From contig CAMXCT020000114.1 of the NCBI GenBank assembly GCA_947184155.2, positions 910,848 through 974,847 on the forward strand: a DNA stretch of 64,000 nucleotides, read 5' to 3'. Numbering within the stretch: the stretch's first letter is position 1; each line of letters opens with the position of its first letter. This document shows positions 14,201-23,930 of this stretch, piece by piece. The DNA is from Cladocopium goreaui. Taxonomy: Eukaryota > Sar > Dinophyceae > Suessiales > Symbiodiniaceae. The notes below the pieces were generated by a model, which worked only from the letters and a program-made list of their open reading frames with translations, did no database searches and was not told where the DNA came from. A program made the translations under genes and the position numbers.

Positions 14201-16927
14201 ATCTTTGGCCAACCATTCAACTCTGCACCTCCAGTGCTGACCCCCCTCGCCTTGAAAGCGCATGGGCTCCAGGTTTCGGAACTCTATGCTGGAGCTTTCC
14301 CGTACAGCTTCGACTTCCTCTACTGGGAAGAGGTCGGAGTTGCTTCGGGTGGCGAATAGGTCGGAATATGGGGATAGTTTGAAGAACAGGAATTTGGATG
14401 GAAGAAGCGATCACATTCAAGATGATTATTTTTTACATCATGGGTTTAAACAGCAAACTTTAGGAAGACAATGTGCGGGTGACCTGATGCAACCACAGAA
14501 GAAATCAGAAGAACAGGCGATTCAATGCGAGTAGAATGCGAGAATGGATCAACGACTCCCAGTAGGGGCTGAAGATTGCAGGGGCATCTGTTTCACTGTG
14601 GTTGCGACATCTTGTGATTTGTAATTACTTGGAATATGTATGAATATGTCGAATTGGCCTGAGACACTGGCTTGTAGAAGAGTCGTACCCTGCACCGGCT
14701 ACAATACTATATTTATACTCTTACTATCTCTTACTATGTTACATACTGTAATGAAGAACAGGTTGCATCACTCTCATGGAAGTGTGAATCAGAGCATCCA
14801 ACACAAATGCACAAGTACCAACTTTGCCAAGATTTTCAGCAGTCCTGCTCTTGCTGGTGGTTCTTCATCCAGGGTACCTTTTGCATCTATTTATTCAGCC
14901 CCTGTTTAACCACCAACCAGGTGGGCATCATTGACGAAGAACTGATCAAGCTGCTTGGATTTGACTTCTGACGATGATATCTCTGGATTTTGGGTGGCTG
15001 AGTTTCAGTTGTTTCTTGAAAGGAACAACAATCTGTAAGAATAGACCCATATGGATTTGGCACCACAGTCTGTTTCAGTAGGAAACCCATTTTTTGAGGG
15101 TTGCGGTCAACAACTTCATGAAATAAAAATTCTTGCCTCCAGAAACAGAAAGAATCCAATAGCTGGTTACCTTGCAGGGTCTCCGTACTTCTGCCAGTTT
15201 GATAGGCAGTTGAGGATGCCACAAAGACACATGTTTGGATACCAATTCGATGTTGTCAAGGCCTATGTGGGTTTTATATGGCTTTACATGATTTTATGAA
15301 TGCCTTTGATGGAAGATGTCTTCATTTTACCTCCCTGACATCTCACATCTGACACTGTGCAGCGACGGAGGAGTTCTTCGAAGCACGTCCAAACAAATAA
15401 AGGGTTGACAGTTGAACATCCCAATCTGCATGACATATTTACATATATTTGCAGTATACTATATGTATATATATATATATTTGTTTGATATTGTAGTATT
15501 CTCCCGAATTCAGAGTCATTCCTCACCCCCCAGATTTTTCCGAAAAGCCTTGCGATGGAAAACCTCCCCGCGATCTGTGAGGAACCTGGCCATCTGCGGC
15601 GCGGTGATCTTAGTGGTGATCTTTGCGCTGGTGCCCAACCCGCGCATTGCCATTTGGGCGCCTTGGCGGAGGGAGGTCCACTTGGTGCATGGGGATGCGG
15701 GCGGGGGTTGGGGCTGGGGATGATGATGAAAAGGAATCCCAACCTGGGAACCATGTGTTTTTATTCCAATGTTGATGGTGTACTGCAACTTGGCTTCACA
15801 TTGCCTTCACATCATTACACAGTGCAAGTGCTAAATACTCACAGAGACATATAGAATCATATAGACATAGTGCCTTGACCCTGGTTTGGTCCATGTGCCA
15901 TGTTGGAGATTTCAATCAGAACCTTGGATAGCTGTTGATATTTCTCCCTTTAACAGTAAGCTTCAGATACCAGATCACCAGCTCCCTATGCCATCCTATG
16001 CCATGGGCAACGATGCGTTGAGGTGGTGCTCTGTGTGGTGTTGTCCATCGTGAACACACTGGGCTATATGTATTTCTGGGACGTGACGATCAGTGGTGTG
16101 TCCACGTGACTCTCCATGCGAGACAGGGATTGGTCTTGGGACTGGAATGCTTGGTTGGAAGGTGCACAGTACTGTATCAGCTAGGATCGAAAGAACAGTA
16201 GTTCTGAAACTGCATGTTGCACCACTGGCCGAACGAGATTGAGACCCGCACACCTTCAAGATGTTGAATCTTTGACTATCCCGTTCTCGATTGTTCCCAC
16301 AGTTTTAGGAATACCCAGATACTGGTTGTTGGTTTCATTTTGTCTACATCTGTCTACTTTCTTCCGGTGCGAACTCGATCATTAGGCCTCATTAAGCTCA
16401 ACTAGAATTTGTTTGCTGAATGCTTCTTAGCCAATATCGAATGTGTTTGTTGGTTTCCATTTCATTCCATCCCTATTTGCCCTCCATTTTTGGGTGGGCT
16501 CAGGATCTATGTGCTGATTTGTGTTGGTCTTGCCGTTGACTACGCGGCGCACATCGCTCACATGTTCAAGGACGGAGTGTCACCTCAGGATTGCTCATAG
16601 CCTATAGATCTAACCTTTCCAGATGCCAAAAGGTCAAACTCACCTATTGTAACTTGTATCTCACTGAGGTTCCAATGTCACCCATGGCCGTAAAGGCCAT
16701 TTGTGCCACAAGGAGTCCACGGGCACGGCCCGGGAACGGGCCATCAACGCGGTAGACCGCATCGGGGTGTGCACCTTCAATGCCGTCCTGTCCACCTTGC
16801 TGGCGGCCCTTTGGAGCTGATGGAAGATGGGAAAAATGGATAAAAATGGTGTGTACCCCCAAATTTTATCAAATTTTATGGTCATGTTATGTCATGTTCA
16901 TAGGGAAATATAGGAACATATGGGAAA

Positions 16928-16973
<46 letters not shown>

Positions 16974-17868
16974 CGACGACGACGACGATGACGATGATAA
17001 ACCATGATAAATCATGATAAATCATGATAAACCATGATAAACCATGATAAAGGTTCAAAACTCCAATTTAATAAATTTAACGAAACTGAGACCTCGAAAC
17101 TGAGAAACTCCAGATTTAGGCATCTGGTGCTATTTGTAGCCCCTTCCGTTATGACTCAATGACCAATTGTCATACCTCTGAACTCCCCTTAACATAGACC
17201 CTGCACCAGCACTGAGCCATTTTGTTTTTAATAAAGTATATACAAGAAAATCGGGATATCCCGCAAAAGACAAACCATGATAGACCGTTGAGAATGTGGA
17301 CAAACATATTGAAATATTGGCTGACACAGTTGAAAGACATGAAGTATGAGGAATGTCAATGGGAGGTTTTAACAAGAATATTGAAATATTGGCTTCTGGG
17401 TCAGAAGAAGTAGGAAAGACAAAGTTGGGTGAAGGTAACCATACAACAAAATGTACGGGATTGCATTGGCTTGCCAAACATTTCAAAGGGTTGGTGATTC
17501 CTGGTTCTGCATCTGTGATTCGCCAATCACTACCAATAGTTGCTGCCCCTGACAAGGTATTGGTCAAATCTTCACCGAAACCTTTCGTTCCTCGCTACAC
17601 ACTGAGGTGGTTGTGGTTGGCTTGTCTGAGAGCTACGTCTTCCGCATCTTCTTCAAGGTCGCTGTTTGGCGAGTCGCCGAGGACATCTTGGTACAGTACA
17701 AGCAGCTAGAGGAAATCATGAAATCGGAAAAAAAGATGAATCTGAATTAGCTATGTAGAATGGATCATCCCTACTGTAAAGTTTCTGAAATGTGGGCAGG
17801 TGCTTTTCCTAGTGGTGGTCATTGCTGGCGCGCACGGCTTGTGGTTGCTGCCGGCCATCCTGTCCCTG
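1477..17868 (+). CDS. Patched-domain (RND/sterol-sensing) multipass membrane protein, multi-exon, 5' end missing
   Basis: Exons in the same strand and order spell the second half of helix bundle 1, the second extracellular domain and helix bundle 2 of a Patched-family protein. Visible hallmarks in order are GLGVDDAFVL (SSD helix 4), VLITSATDALAFLVGATT, FQLTVFLPCLALNARR, a Cys-rich cytosolic loop, ILFAIITGVGIFGTTK (helix 7), DFKLEWFIPDSSYV, FPYSFDFLYWEE, VGLAVDYAAHIAHMFK (the second Asp-containing helix), AVDRIGVCTFNAVLSTLL, LSESYVFRIFFK and VVIAGAHGLWLLPAILSL. Patched and NPC1 relatives move sterols or lipids in membranes, using the Asp residues of the two GxxxD/VDD helices. The substrate here is unknown. 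Introns start with GT, GC or GA. No frame break was seen where junctions could be resolved, so the gene looks functional. The N-terminus is off-window and the C-terminal tail is uncertain. Confidence 0.9.
2527..3205 (+). CDS. Patched-like gene, exons for SSD helix 5
   Basis: Exon 2527-2586 (60 bp) encodes GGSLDVPELIAKTARTGGIS. It is followed by a GT-AG intron and exon 3115-3205, which starts VLITSATDALAFLVGATT and ends FCTYAG. The junction restores the family sequence GGISVLITSATDALAF. This is the helix 5 signature of Patched and Dispatched proteins (SxLITSxTDALAFxxGA). The last codon is split after its first base. Confidence 0.85.
3565..4094 (+). CDS. Patched-like gene, exons for SSD helix 6 and Cys-rich loop
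   Basis: Exon 3565-3649 encodes VSICLCYTFQLTVFLPCLAL followed by NARRAHSG, ending at a GT donor (GTAGGT). Exon 4007-4094 continues RVDCCCCFKVAERSLDDPQG, then five Cys and LPQK, ending at GTATCT. Clustered cysteines after the helix-6 Arg pair are common in dinoflagellate Patched-domain proteins and suggest a palmitoylated or metal-binding cytosolic loop (inference). A further short exon reading VFKGGVIKK probably lies at about 4609-4637. Confidence 0.8.
4650..5701. other. Intronic stretch before the nested TPR gene
   Basis: This lies inside a Patched-like intron. Open frames exist on both strands between 4946 and 5567, but none shows a recognisable motif or a clean pair of splice sites. I cannot support a gene here. 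An upstream exon of the TPR gene could be hidden in this stretch. Confidence 0.4.
5702..7772 (+). CDS. TPR-repeat (kinesin-light-chain-like) protein, nested in a Patched-like intron
   Basis: Exon 5702-5888 (IVHNFKAIREAVIYEH... ending DSQLQ) joins exon 6042-7772 (DPDLAIETPGSPGNVFG...) in one frame through an intron that starts GA and ends AG. From about 6480 the protein is built of 9.5 tandem units with a 129-bp (43-residue) period. Each unit resembles ESLRMKRSLHGD..HP.IA.TL.ALG...Q.GDL..A, the pattern of kinesin-light-chain/NPHP3 tetratricopeptide repeats, which form helical scaffolds for protein binding. The region before the repeats is helical and not recognised. The start codon is not identified; an upstream exon is likely. 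The frame ends at TAA (7770-7772), in the tenth unit, and eroded repeat DNA continues behind it. It could be a functional truncated gene or a young pseudogene. Confidence 0.75.
7773..7985 (+). pseudogene. Decayed TPR units downstream of the stop
   Basis: DNA after the stop still reads as TPR-unit fragments (for example AAGCAGCACTTGGCTGAGG, ATGAAGCGCTCCTTGCATGG, GAGGATCACCCTGACATCGC), but with several small insertions and deletions and in-frame stops. This shows the repeat block was once longer and that its 3' end has lost coding constraint. Confidence 0.75.
8246..8325. repeat. Two-copy direct repeat of about 34 bp
   Basis: The phrase ACATCACCCCAGCTTATT followed by (A/G)TAACAAGGCGGG occurs twice in immediate succession. 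It is preceded by the short palindromic stretch GTTAACCCAGGATTAAC. Its function is unknown. It lies in the intron between the TPR gene and the next Patched exon. Confidence 0.7.
8749..9350 (+). CDS. Patched-like gene, helix 7 exon and start of extracellular domain 2
   Basis: Exon 8749-8817 encodes VVTFILFAIITGVGIFGTTK then IYK, the helix that opens the second half of Patched proteins. Exon 9312-9350 encodes DFKLEWFIPDSSY, the conserved start of the second extracellular domain. The frames join exactly if the intron is 8818-9311, which begins with GA and ends with AG (AAG|GAACGC ... GCAG|GACTTC). No GT donor in the right frame was seen. Confidence 0.85.
9585..14345 (+). CDS. Patched-like gene, exons of extracellular domain 2
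   Basis: A series of exons with approximate limits: about 9585-9650 (NTFFTINSENFATGAWIK), 10275-10440 (ITVNFPESNAFSMQSNLHEV), 10795-10930 (GGIILTSGLPPAQDVAVDSW), 11690-11815 (TEFYTALHLWRLGD), 12330-12410, 12849-12930 (CNVNATVDALPTGC), 13500-13595 (GLKASRFNAELALEV) and 14235-14345 (FPYSFDFLYWEEVGV). The order and the motifs SW..F, FY..LH.W, ASRF.AEL and FPYSF.F.YWEE are those of the second extracellular domain of Patched-family proteins, which precedes helix 8. Exact splice sites were not resolved for most of these exons. Confidence 0.75.
11000..11096. repeat. AT dinucleotide-rich tract in an intron
   Basis: A run of TATATA-like sequence (CATATATAATATAAACATAA and neighbours) with many small palindromes. 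Similar tracts occur at 13405-13462, 13670-13735 and 15455-15485 in other introns of the same gene. Confidence 0.8.
12022..12125. repeat. Degenerate interstitial telomere-type repeats (CCCTAAA)n
   Basis: About 100 bp made of CCTAAACCC/CCCTAAAACC variants (CTTAAACCCTAAATCCTAAA, then repeats of AAAACCCTAAAACCT). CCCTAAA is the complement of TTTAGGG, the telomere repeat reported for dinoflagellates and plants. The copies are imperfect, so this is an old internal tract within a Patched-like intron, not a chromosome end. Confidence 0.8.
15528..17868 (+). CDS. Patched-like gene, exons for helices 8-12
   Basis: Exons: about 15528-15665 (RNLAICGAVILVVIFALVPN, helix 8), about 16018-16105 (VEVVLCVVLSIVNTLGYMYF, helix 9), 16504-16570 (IYVLICVGLAVDYAAHIAHM, helix 10 with the family Asp), 16713 to about 16800 (ESTGTARERAINAVDRIGVC, then TFNAVLSTLL, helix 11), 17607-17657 (VVVVGLSESYVFRIFFK) and 17800-17868 (VLFLVVVIAGAHGLWLLPAI, helix 12). 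Joining 16105 to 16504 gives TISGVSTIYVLICVGLAVDY. Joining 16570 to 16713 requires an intron beginning GA (AAG|GACGGA). All hallmark residues are intact. Confidence 0.88.
16927..17054. repeat. ATG/ACG trinucleotide array and ATAAACC repeat
   Basis: GATGATGATG repeats about 15 times, then becomes GACGACGACG, then a decanucleotide-like ATAAACCATG/ATAAATCATG repeat. It lies in an intron and was not interpreted further. Confidence 0.9.
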
Positions 17869-20800
17869 GTGGGTGGATCCAAACAATCCTTGGAGTCCGC
17901 TGCCTCAGTGATTCTGGGGAATCTACATGAAAAGGGTCTTCAATTAGCTAGAGAATTAGATGCCATTATATGGAACTATATGGAACTATATTATGGAATC
18001 ATGTGGAACTCTGTGAAAAACATGATGAATTATATTGGCATTATATTATATTATATTATATTAACATATCTGAATAAAGTTGGCCTGAGATTGGTCCACT
18101 TGGACATCTTGGAATCGAAGGAGCTGTTCAGAGGCAGCTCTTGCAGAATCACGACGTTGGGTTTTCAATAAAGCTTGCAAGACACCAAAACGGACTACTC
18201 ATTTGACTTTGTGAAACATTGACATGATGGATATGATGAATATATGATGAATATATGATGAATATATGATGAATATATGATGAATATATGATGAATAGAT
18301 CATGAATATATGATGAATATATGATGAATATGATGAATTATGATAAATATACGATGAATATGTGATGAATATGTGATGAGTATGTGATGAATATGTGATG
18401 AGTATGTGATGAATGTGATGACATGGGACGGGGTATGGGTAATGATGATTGGTAATTACTCAAAACGAACATTGTCTTGTTGATGCGGAAGAAATAACTA
18501 CATGCGACATATTGTGCGAGTCTATGTGTAAGTCCACCTTTTATCCATAGAGCATTGTTGACTCTGCAGCGCATTGTTCCTCCTAGGAGTTATAGCGCTG
18601 GTGAAGCGCCGGCCGCCGACAAGGCACTTGAAACTGTGGCCCGATGTGGTCCGCAGAGAGTGGGAGTTCCTTTCCGTTGGGATTTTGGAACCATTGATTC
18701 TCAATGGCACTAGGCTTGTGGGTACCCTTCATCTTCCACTGAGCATTCCAATGCAATCATTGTTCCACCGGATTTTATTGAATTGTTTCCATGTTGAAGG
18801 GTTTGGGATGTGTTATACGGTGCCATCTAGAGCGTCATGAGTTTTAGATGGCTATCCAAAAAGGGGATGGATGACACCCCAAAGCTATGGTTTTCCCCTC
18901 AAATTTGCATATTTTGATGCTGATCCATGAAGGTGGACGTTGGGGGTCCCCAATTTCTAAAAACATTGGGCATTCTCTGGGTGTTTAGTGATTAGACAAT
19001 ATTAGATATAATAATTCAATCCGCAGGTGTTACAAATTCAGTGATACATGTTATATGTACGACATGTATTTATATGTTCCAACTCTTGGCTTTTAAATAC
19101 TTAATATATAAATATTATATTACGTATATATATATATATATGCATCCAATACATTCTTGTCAAGTTGTCCCCAAATCTCGACCACCTCATGCCTGATTTC
19201 AGCTGTCTTCAGTTCCGCTTCAGCGCAGGCCTCTCGCATCGCTGCGGAGGACGCGTAGGTGGCCAAGGATGTTTTCAAAACTCAGGAAATGCAGCTGTTC
19301 GGAACGAAGAACTGGTCGGCTTGATCACTTTGATACAGCTGTTAACCAACATTAAAATGGGATGCACATGGGATAGCACCTTGGGGATAGCAATGGTTCT
19401 AGATTTGCAGCGATGATCCCAGAGAACTAATATGACTTAATATGTTTGGAGTGGGTGGGAACTTTTGATAATTCCACATGAAACAGAGGGAAGAACATCC
19501 ACAAGTACCAGCTACACAGTCTGATGCAGATTAAGGCACCTGGGTATTCAGGTGCTTCATAATTCAAAAATGCAGAATAATGGATAGTGTGTCAGTGAAT
19601 CCTGGCATGAGCGAAATTTGCACCACAATGTACTTGGGAGATCCAAACCTACATCAACCTACCAAGACAGAAGTAGGCTTTCTCAACTGTCCCCAATAGC
19701 GAAGAGCAGTTACTGTGCTTGAGAACGACATCATTTCTTGGCAATTAGAGATGGTTGGAATTAGATCATTAGAGTTGGAACAGCTGCCATAGGTAGGCGT
19801 CTGTCACACAGTTTCGGATTGAAGCTTGTGTTGGCCGTGCTGAGCGTCAGCATTGGGAAGTGGCGGGCTTTGAAGGTGGTTGCGAATCCAGGCCGACCAT
19901 GTGATTTGTTGTCGCACAGCAAGGGGAGCGACTTGACATGACTTGACACAAAAGACCCTTAAGCGATATATATATATATATGTTTTATCTTGGCATAATA
20001 TCTTGGCTTTTCCATCTCCTCAATCCAGTCCATCCAGGTTCAAGGTTTCTGGTTCCCAGGTCGGAAAAAAGCGTTGCTTGTCATGTGGGGAGATGAACGG
20101 TTGCCACTTAGGACTTAGGCCAGCCCTGCCGAAATGAGATTGTAGTTCCAAAATCAAATAGCTATTGGACCATCTCTCCATGAATCTTCATGAAACCCTG
20201 GAAGACCACCTCGAGCTCAACTCAAAGTGGTTGGTTCGCTTGACACCCATCTGACCTTGTGCAGTACTCAATTTTTGTGCTTTTTGGCTCGCGAGTCACT
20301 TGGGCTTAGCAGAACAACAATCTCCCACTGGTGCTAGCTTAGTCAGCAATCCTGATGTTTCTTACGCTTCTCATTTTGGGCTTCTTGTGTAGGTAATATG
20401 GCACAACCCCATCCACTCTGACTCTATTTCATCGAAGTTTGTTTCCCACATGCACCGAAGTTCCAAGTCTCCTTCATCTCCCATAAGATTTTGGTTGGTC
20501 ACTTTTTGGCCATGAGGGTTTGTTCCTTGGCTGGGGGCCCAGCCCATCCAAGCCCCTGATTCCTACTAAGCTTTGGCCCTTTATTCAAACAATCGACGTA
20601 GTGGCGTTTCGTTTGTGTGGAGAAGGTCTGCACTGATTCTCGCGGAGGCTTGCGCGCACATTTTCGGTCAATTCTGGACGGAAGATTCGGGCAGATATTG
20701 ATGATGGTTAGAGATTATCTTTGTAAATGGTTAAATTGTTTAAAACTCCTGAAAATGGCAAAACATTTGCATAAATCTTGCGTCCAGATGACATCTCTCA

Positions 20801-21360
20801 GCATCCAAAATTGGATTTGGCTGAATCGCTCCCACCGGTGCCTCTGGCGCGACCAAGTCGCTGCTCGGGGCTCATTTTCTCGCTAAGGTTGCCACTTGGG
20901 GGTGCCTGGGGCGACCACGGATACCTTGAGACACTGAGCCGAAGATCAACTTGAAAAAGGTGTCTAAAGGAATCCAATTAACATGTATACATATTTTAAG
21001 ACTAAATTAATACTAAATTAATCTATTCGGATTCCATTTTCCGCTGCAGATTGGTCATTACTATTTTTTCCCCACCTACCAGATGAGGGATCACTAAATT
21101 ACTTCAAGATATCTCGGGTCACTTTCGCCAGCTTCCTTGCCAGCATGTCATGTCCAGCTTCTGTGCCAGTTTGCGCTTGCTGCTGCTGGATTCTGCCTGT
21201 TTGTGCTGGGATGTGCTGGGTTTTGCCTGTTACTACTGGGATCTATTACTGTTGAGAAACAAATAAACTTAAAATTATAGGACCGGATAACCCCACATGT
21301 TAACAACTTCACCAGACTTAGACTGAGCATAGAAAAGCAACAAGGGAAGAGGAAGTATGA
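17869..21360. other. Downstream of the Patched-like gene; possible tail exon, otherwise unassigned
   Basis: A possible C-terminal exon starts at about 18582 after a TCCTCCTAG acceptor (reading VIALVKRRPPTRHLKLWPDV) and would put a basic cytosolic tail behind helix 12. Its frame fits only if the previous exon ends after GTGG, so I keep it tentative. An open plus-strand segment at about 19799-19938 (LKLVLAVLSVSIGKWRALKV) and another at about 20617-20705 have exon-like composition but no recognised motif. The rest shows nothing I can support. Confidence 0.35.
18227..18420. repeat. GATGAATAT minisatellite
   Basis: About 15 copies of ATGATGAATAT with variants ATGATGAATATGTG and TATGTGATGAG, running for nearly 200 bp downstream of the Patched-like gene. 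It is simple-sequence expansion, with no coding signal. Confidence 0.9.
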
Positions 21361-21374
21361 GAGTGATGGAGGGG

Positions 21375-21505
21375 TGATGGTGGGTGAGTTTGTGTGTGTG
21401 TGTATGCATGTGCATGTACAGGTGTGTTACTTTGGTAGTGTGTTAACGATATGTGTACAGGGTGTAAGAGGCAGTGTGTAATATATGTAATGTACACGCG
21501 GATGT
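21375..21505. repeat. GT-rich simple sequence
   Basis: Runs of GTGTGTGTGT, GTATGCATGTGCATGTAC and similar, leading into the CTAT array. It is low complexity with no gene. Confidence 0.8.
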
Positions 21506-21512
21506 TATACGT

Positions 21513-22029
21513 ATGTCTATCTATCTATCTAACTATCTATCTATCTAATCTAATCTAATCTAATCTAATCTAAATCTAATCTAATCTAATCTAATCTAAT
21601 CTATCTATCTATCTATCTATCTAACCTATCTAACCTATCTAACCTATCTAACCTATCTGACCTATCTGACCTATCTGACCTATCTAACCTATCTAACCTA
21701 TCTAACCTATCTAACCTATCTAATCTATCTAATCTATCTAATCTATCTAATCTATCTAATCTATCTAATCTATCTAATCTATCTAATCTATCTAATCTAA
21801 TCTATCTAATCTATCTAATCTATCTAATCTATCTAATCTATCTAATCTATCTAATCTATCTAATCTATCTAATCTATCTAATCTATCTAATCTATCTAAT
21901 CTATCTAATCTATCTAATCTATCTAATCTATCTAATCTATCTAATCTATCTAATCTATCTTATCTATCTATCTATCTATCGATCGATCGATCGATCTATC
22001 TATCCATCCATCCATCCATCCATCCATCC
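21513..22029. repeat. CTAT / CTAATCTAT microsatellite array
   Basis: About 500 bp of tetranucleotide and 8-9-bp units. These are CTAT, then TCTAA, then CTATCTAAC, then roughly 30 copies of CTATCTAAT, ending as CTAT, CGAT and CATC blocks. The graded unit changes show stepwise slippage and local homogenisation. Confidence 0.95.
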
Positions 22030-22051
22030 TTCTATCTTTCTAGCGCCAAGG

Positions 22052-22642
22052 CCCACGCCTGCCACGCAAAAGCCACCGGCAGAGCGGCGGAGACCAAGGA
22101 ACGCCAGAGGGACACCGGAGGGACGCCAGGGCGTACATCCGACCCCTTTGCAGTGCACCAAGTCCCACGCCTGCCACGCAAAAGCCACCGGCAGAGCGGC
22201 GGAGACCAAGGGACACCGGAGGGACGCCGGAGGGACGCCAGGGCGTACATCCGACCCCTTTGCAGTGCACCAAGTCCCACGCCTGCCACGCAAAAGCCAC
22301 CGGCAGAGCGGCGGAGACCAAGGAACGCCAGAGGGACACCGGAGGGACGCCAGGGCGTACATCCGACCCCTTTGCAGTGTACCAAGTCCCACGCCTGCCA
22401 TGCAAAAGCCACCGGCAGAGCGGCGGAGACCAAGGGACACCGGAGGGACGCCGGAGGGGCACGCCAGGGCGTACATCCGACCCCTTTGCACACCAAGCCC
22501 CACGCCTGCCACGCAAAAGCCACCGGCAGAGCGGCGGAGACCAAGGGACGCCGGAGGGACGCCGGAGGGACGCCAGGGCGTACATCCGACCCCTTTGCAG
22601 TGCACCAAGTCCCAGGGCGTACATCCGACCCCTCTGCGGCGG
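22052..22642. repeat. 112-bp GC-rich minisatellite, five copies plus a fragment
   Basis: The phrase CCCACGCCTGCCACGCAAAA starts at 22052, 22164, 22276, 22388 and 22498, giving periods of 112, 112, 112 and 110 bp. A sixth, truncated copy ends near 22642. Units are nearly identical and carry GGGACGCCGGAGGGACGCC and GGCGTACATCCGACCCC. Because 112 is not a multiple of 3, the reading frame shifts from copy to copy, yet long open frames remain on both strands. I regard them as by-products of composition. Confidence 0.93.
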
Positions 22643-23230
22643 AGCGGCGGGGTGTGTGTGGGATGTGTGTGTGTGAATTATGTGTGTGTGAGAGTGTGTG
22701 TGTGTTGTGTGTGGGATATGTGTGTGTGAGTGATGTGTGTGTGAGTGTGTGTTGTGTGTGGGATATGTGTGTGAGTGATGTGTATGTGACAATGTGAGTG
22801 ATGTATTGGATGTGATGATGTGTGTGTGATGCTTGATGATATTGTGTGTGGGATGTGTGTGTGAGTGATGTGTGTGGGATATGTGTGTGAGGTGTGGGAT
22901 GTGTGTGTGAGTGATGTGGGATATGTGTGTGAGTGATGTGTATGTGACAATGTGAGTGATGTATTGGATGTGATGATGTGTGTGTGATGCTTGATGATAT
23001 TGTGTGTGGGATGTGTGTGTGAGTGATGTGTGTGGGAAATGTGTGTGAGGTGTGGGATGTGTGTGTGAGTGATGTGTGTGTGATGTGGGATGTGTGTGTG
23101 AGTGATGAGTGTGTGATGTGGGATGTGTGTGTGAGTGATGTGTGTGTGATGTGGGATGTGTGTGTGAGTGATGTGTGTGTGTGTTGTGTGTGGGATGTGT
23201 GTGAGTGATGGGTATGTGAGTGGTGTATTG
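22643..23230. repeat. GTGTGTGAGTGATGTG array with an internal 158-bp duplication
   Basis: Low-complexity GT/GA-rich DNA. Within it, a segment beginning TATGTGACAATGTGAGTG occurs at 22783 and again at 22941 (158-bp offset), with near-identical continuation through TATTGGATGTGATGATG. This shows a recent segmental duplication inside the array. Confidence 0.88.
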
Positions 23231-23329
23231 GATGGGATATTTTTGATTTTTGATGATATTGTGAATGGGAGGATATGGGAGGACAACCGGGAGGAAGGAA
23301 GGAGGAAGGAACGGATATAATACAAAAAA

Positions 23330-23645
23330 GGAAATTCTTATTCATTAATATAGGGAATTAGATAAAATTTGGAATTATATTTAATTTATTAATAAAATAT
23401 TATTTTTTAGATATTATAAAATATATTACGAAAGGTAGCCTCCTAACGGGCTATTTTGAATATTATTTTACGAACCAAAGTGGGAGGATTGGACTTCTTA
23501 TCCCTGAATAACTAGGAGAAAGGAACCCTCTTTCCTTCCATAATTATCTGAATAATTTAATATTATCGTTATTATCATCATTATTATTATTATTATCATC
23601 ATCATTATATATTTACCTAAATATTCAATTATTTATTTGATTTAT
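23330..23645. other. AT-rich block, left part
   Basis: Long stretches of A and T (for example ATTTAATTTATTAATAAAAT) with an ATT/ATC triplet tract at 23570-23612. There is no coding signal. The block continues on the far side of the retrotransposon (31497-33390), so the element split it. Confidence 0.8.
23641..23645. repeat. Target-site duplication TTTAT, left copy
   Basis: TTTAT sits directly before the 5' LTR and again directly after the 3' LTR (31492-31496). Five bases is the usual target duplication for Copia integrases. Confidence 0.85.
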
Positions 23646-23894
23646 TGAAGTTCTGACCGGAACTGGCCTGACATGTGGTATCATTGATTGCACATAGAAG
23701 ATCCTTCAGCTGTTATGTAACATTTGGCTTTCAGGCTAGTATCTCGCATGTTCAGCGACTGATGGATCGCTGCAGGGGCGAAGACTTGGCTTAGAGCAAA
23801 ACGAGCTACTGCGCTTTGGCTGCGAGGCCGCAGCCGTGGGCATTGGTTGGGAAGTGATTGCAGGAGCGATCACATCTGGCTTCATCAGTTTTAA
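23646..23894 (+). repeat. 5' LTR of the Copia element
   Basis: Starts TGAAGTTCTGACC and ends CATCAGTTTTAA. Its 3' edge is set by the point where similarity to the 3' copy stops. It ends in AA rather than the usual CA. It should carry the element's promoter, but I recognise no TATA or initiator motif. Confidence 0.93.
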
Positions 23895-23895
23895 C

Positions 23896-23910
23896 TGGTA
23901 GCGGTGAGCC
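23896..23910 (+). promoter_or_regulatory. Putative tRNA primer-binding site
   Basis: TGGTAGCGGTGAGCC lies one base after the 5' LTR and begins TGG, the complement of the CCA end of a tRNA. The complementary tRNA end would read GGCUCACCGCUACCA. Which tRNA this is cannot be told from the window. Confidence 0.7.
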
Positions 23911-23930
23911 TGATTAGGGCCCGCGTGAAG

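Noticed and set aside
22032..23345. Minus-strand open frame of 437 codons across the minisatellite and GT array
   Set aside because: It is made wholly of tandem repeats (His/Thr/Ser runs and the 112-bp units). It has no domain, and other frames are open too.
23904..23930. Start of the polyprotein at GTG 23904
   Set aside because: GTG is not a usual start in eukaryotes, and it overlaps the primer-binding-like site. The first ATG is 23931.
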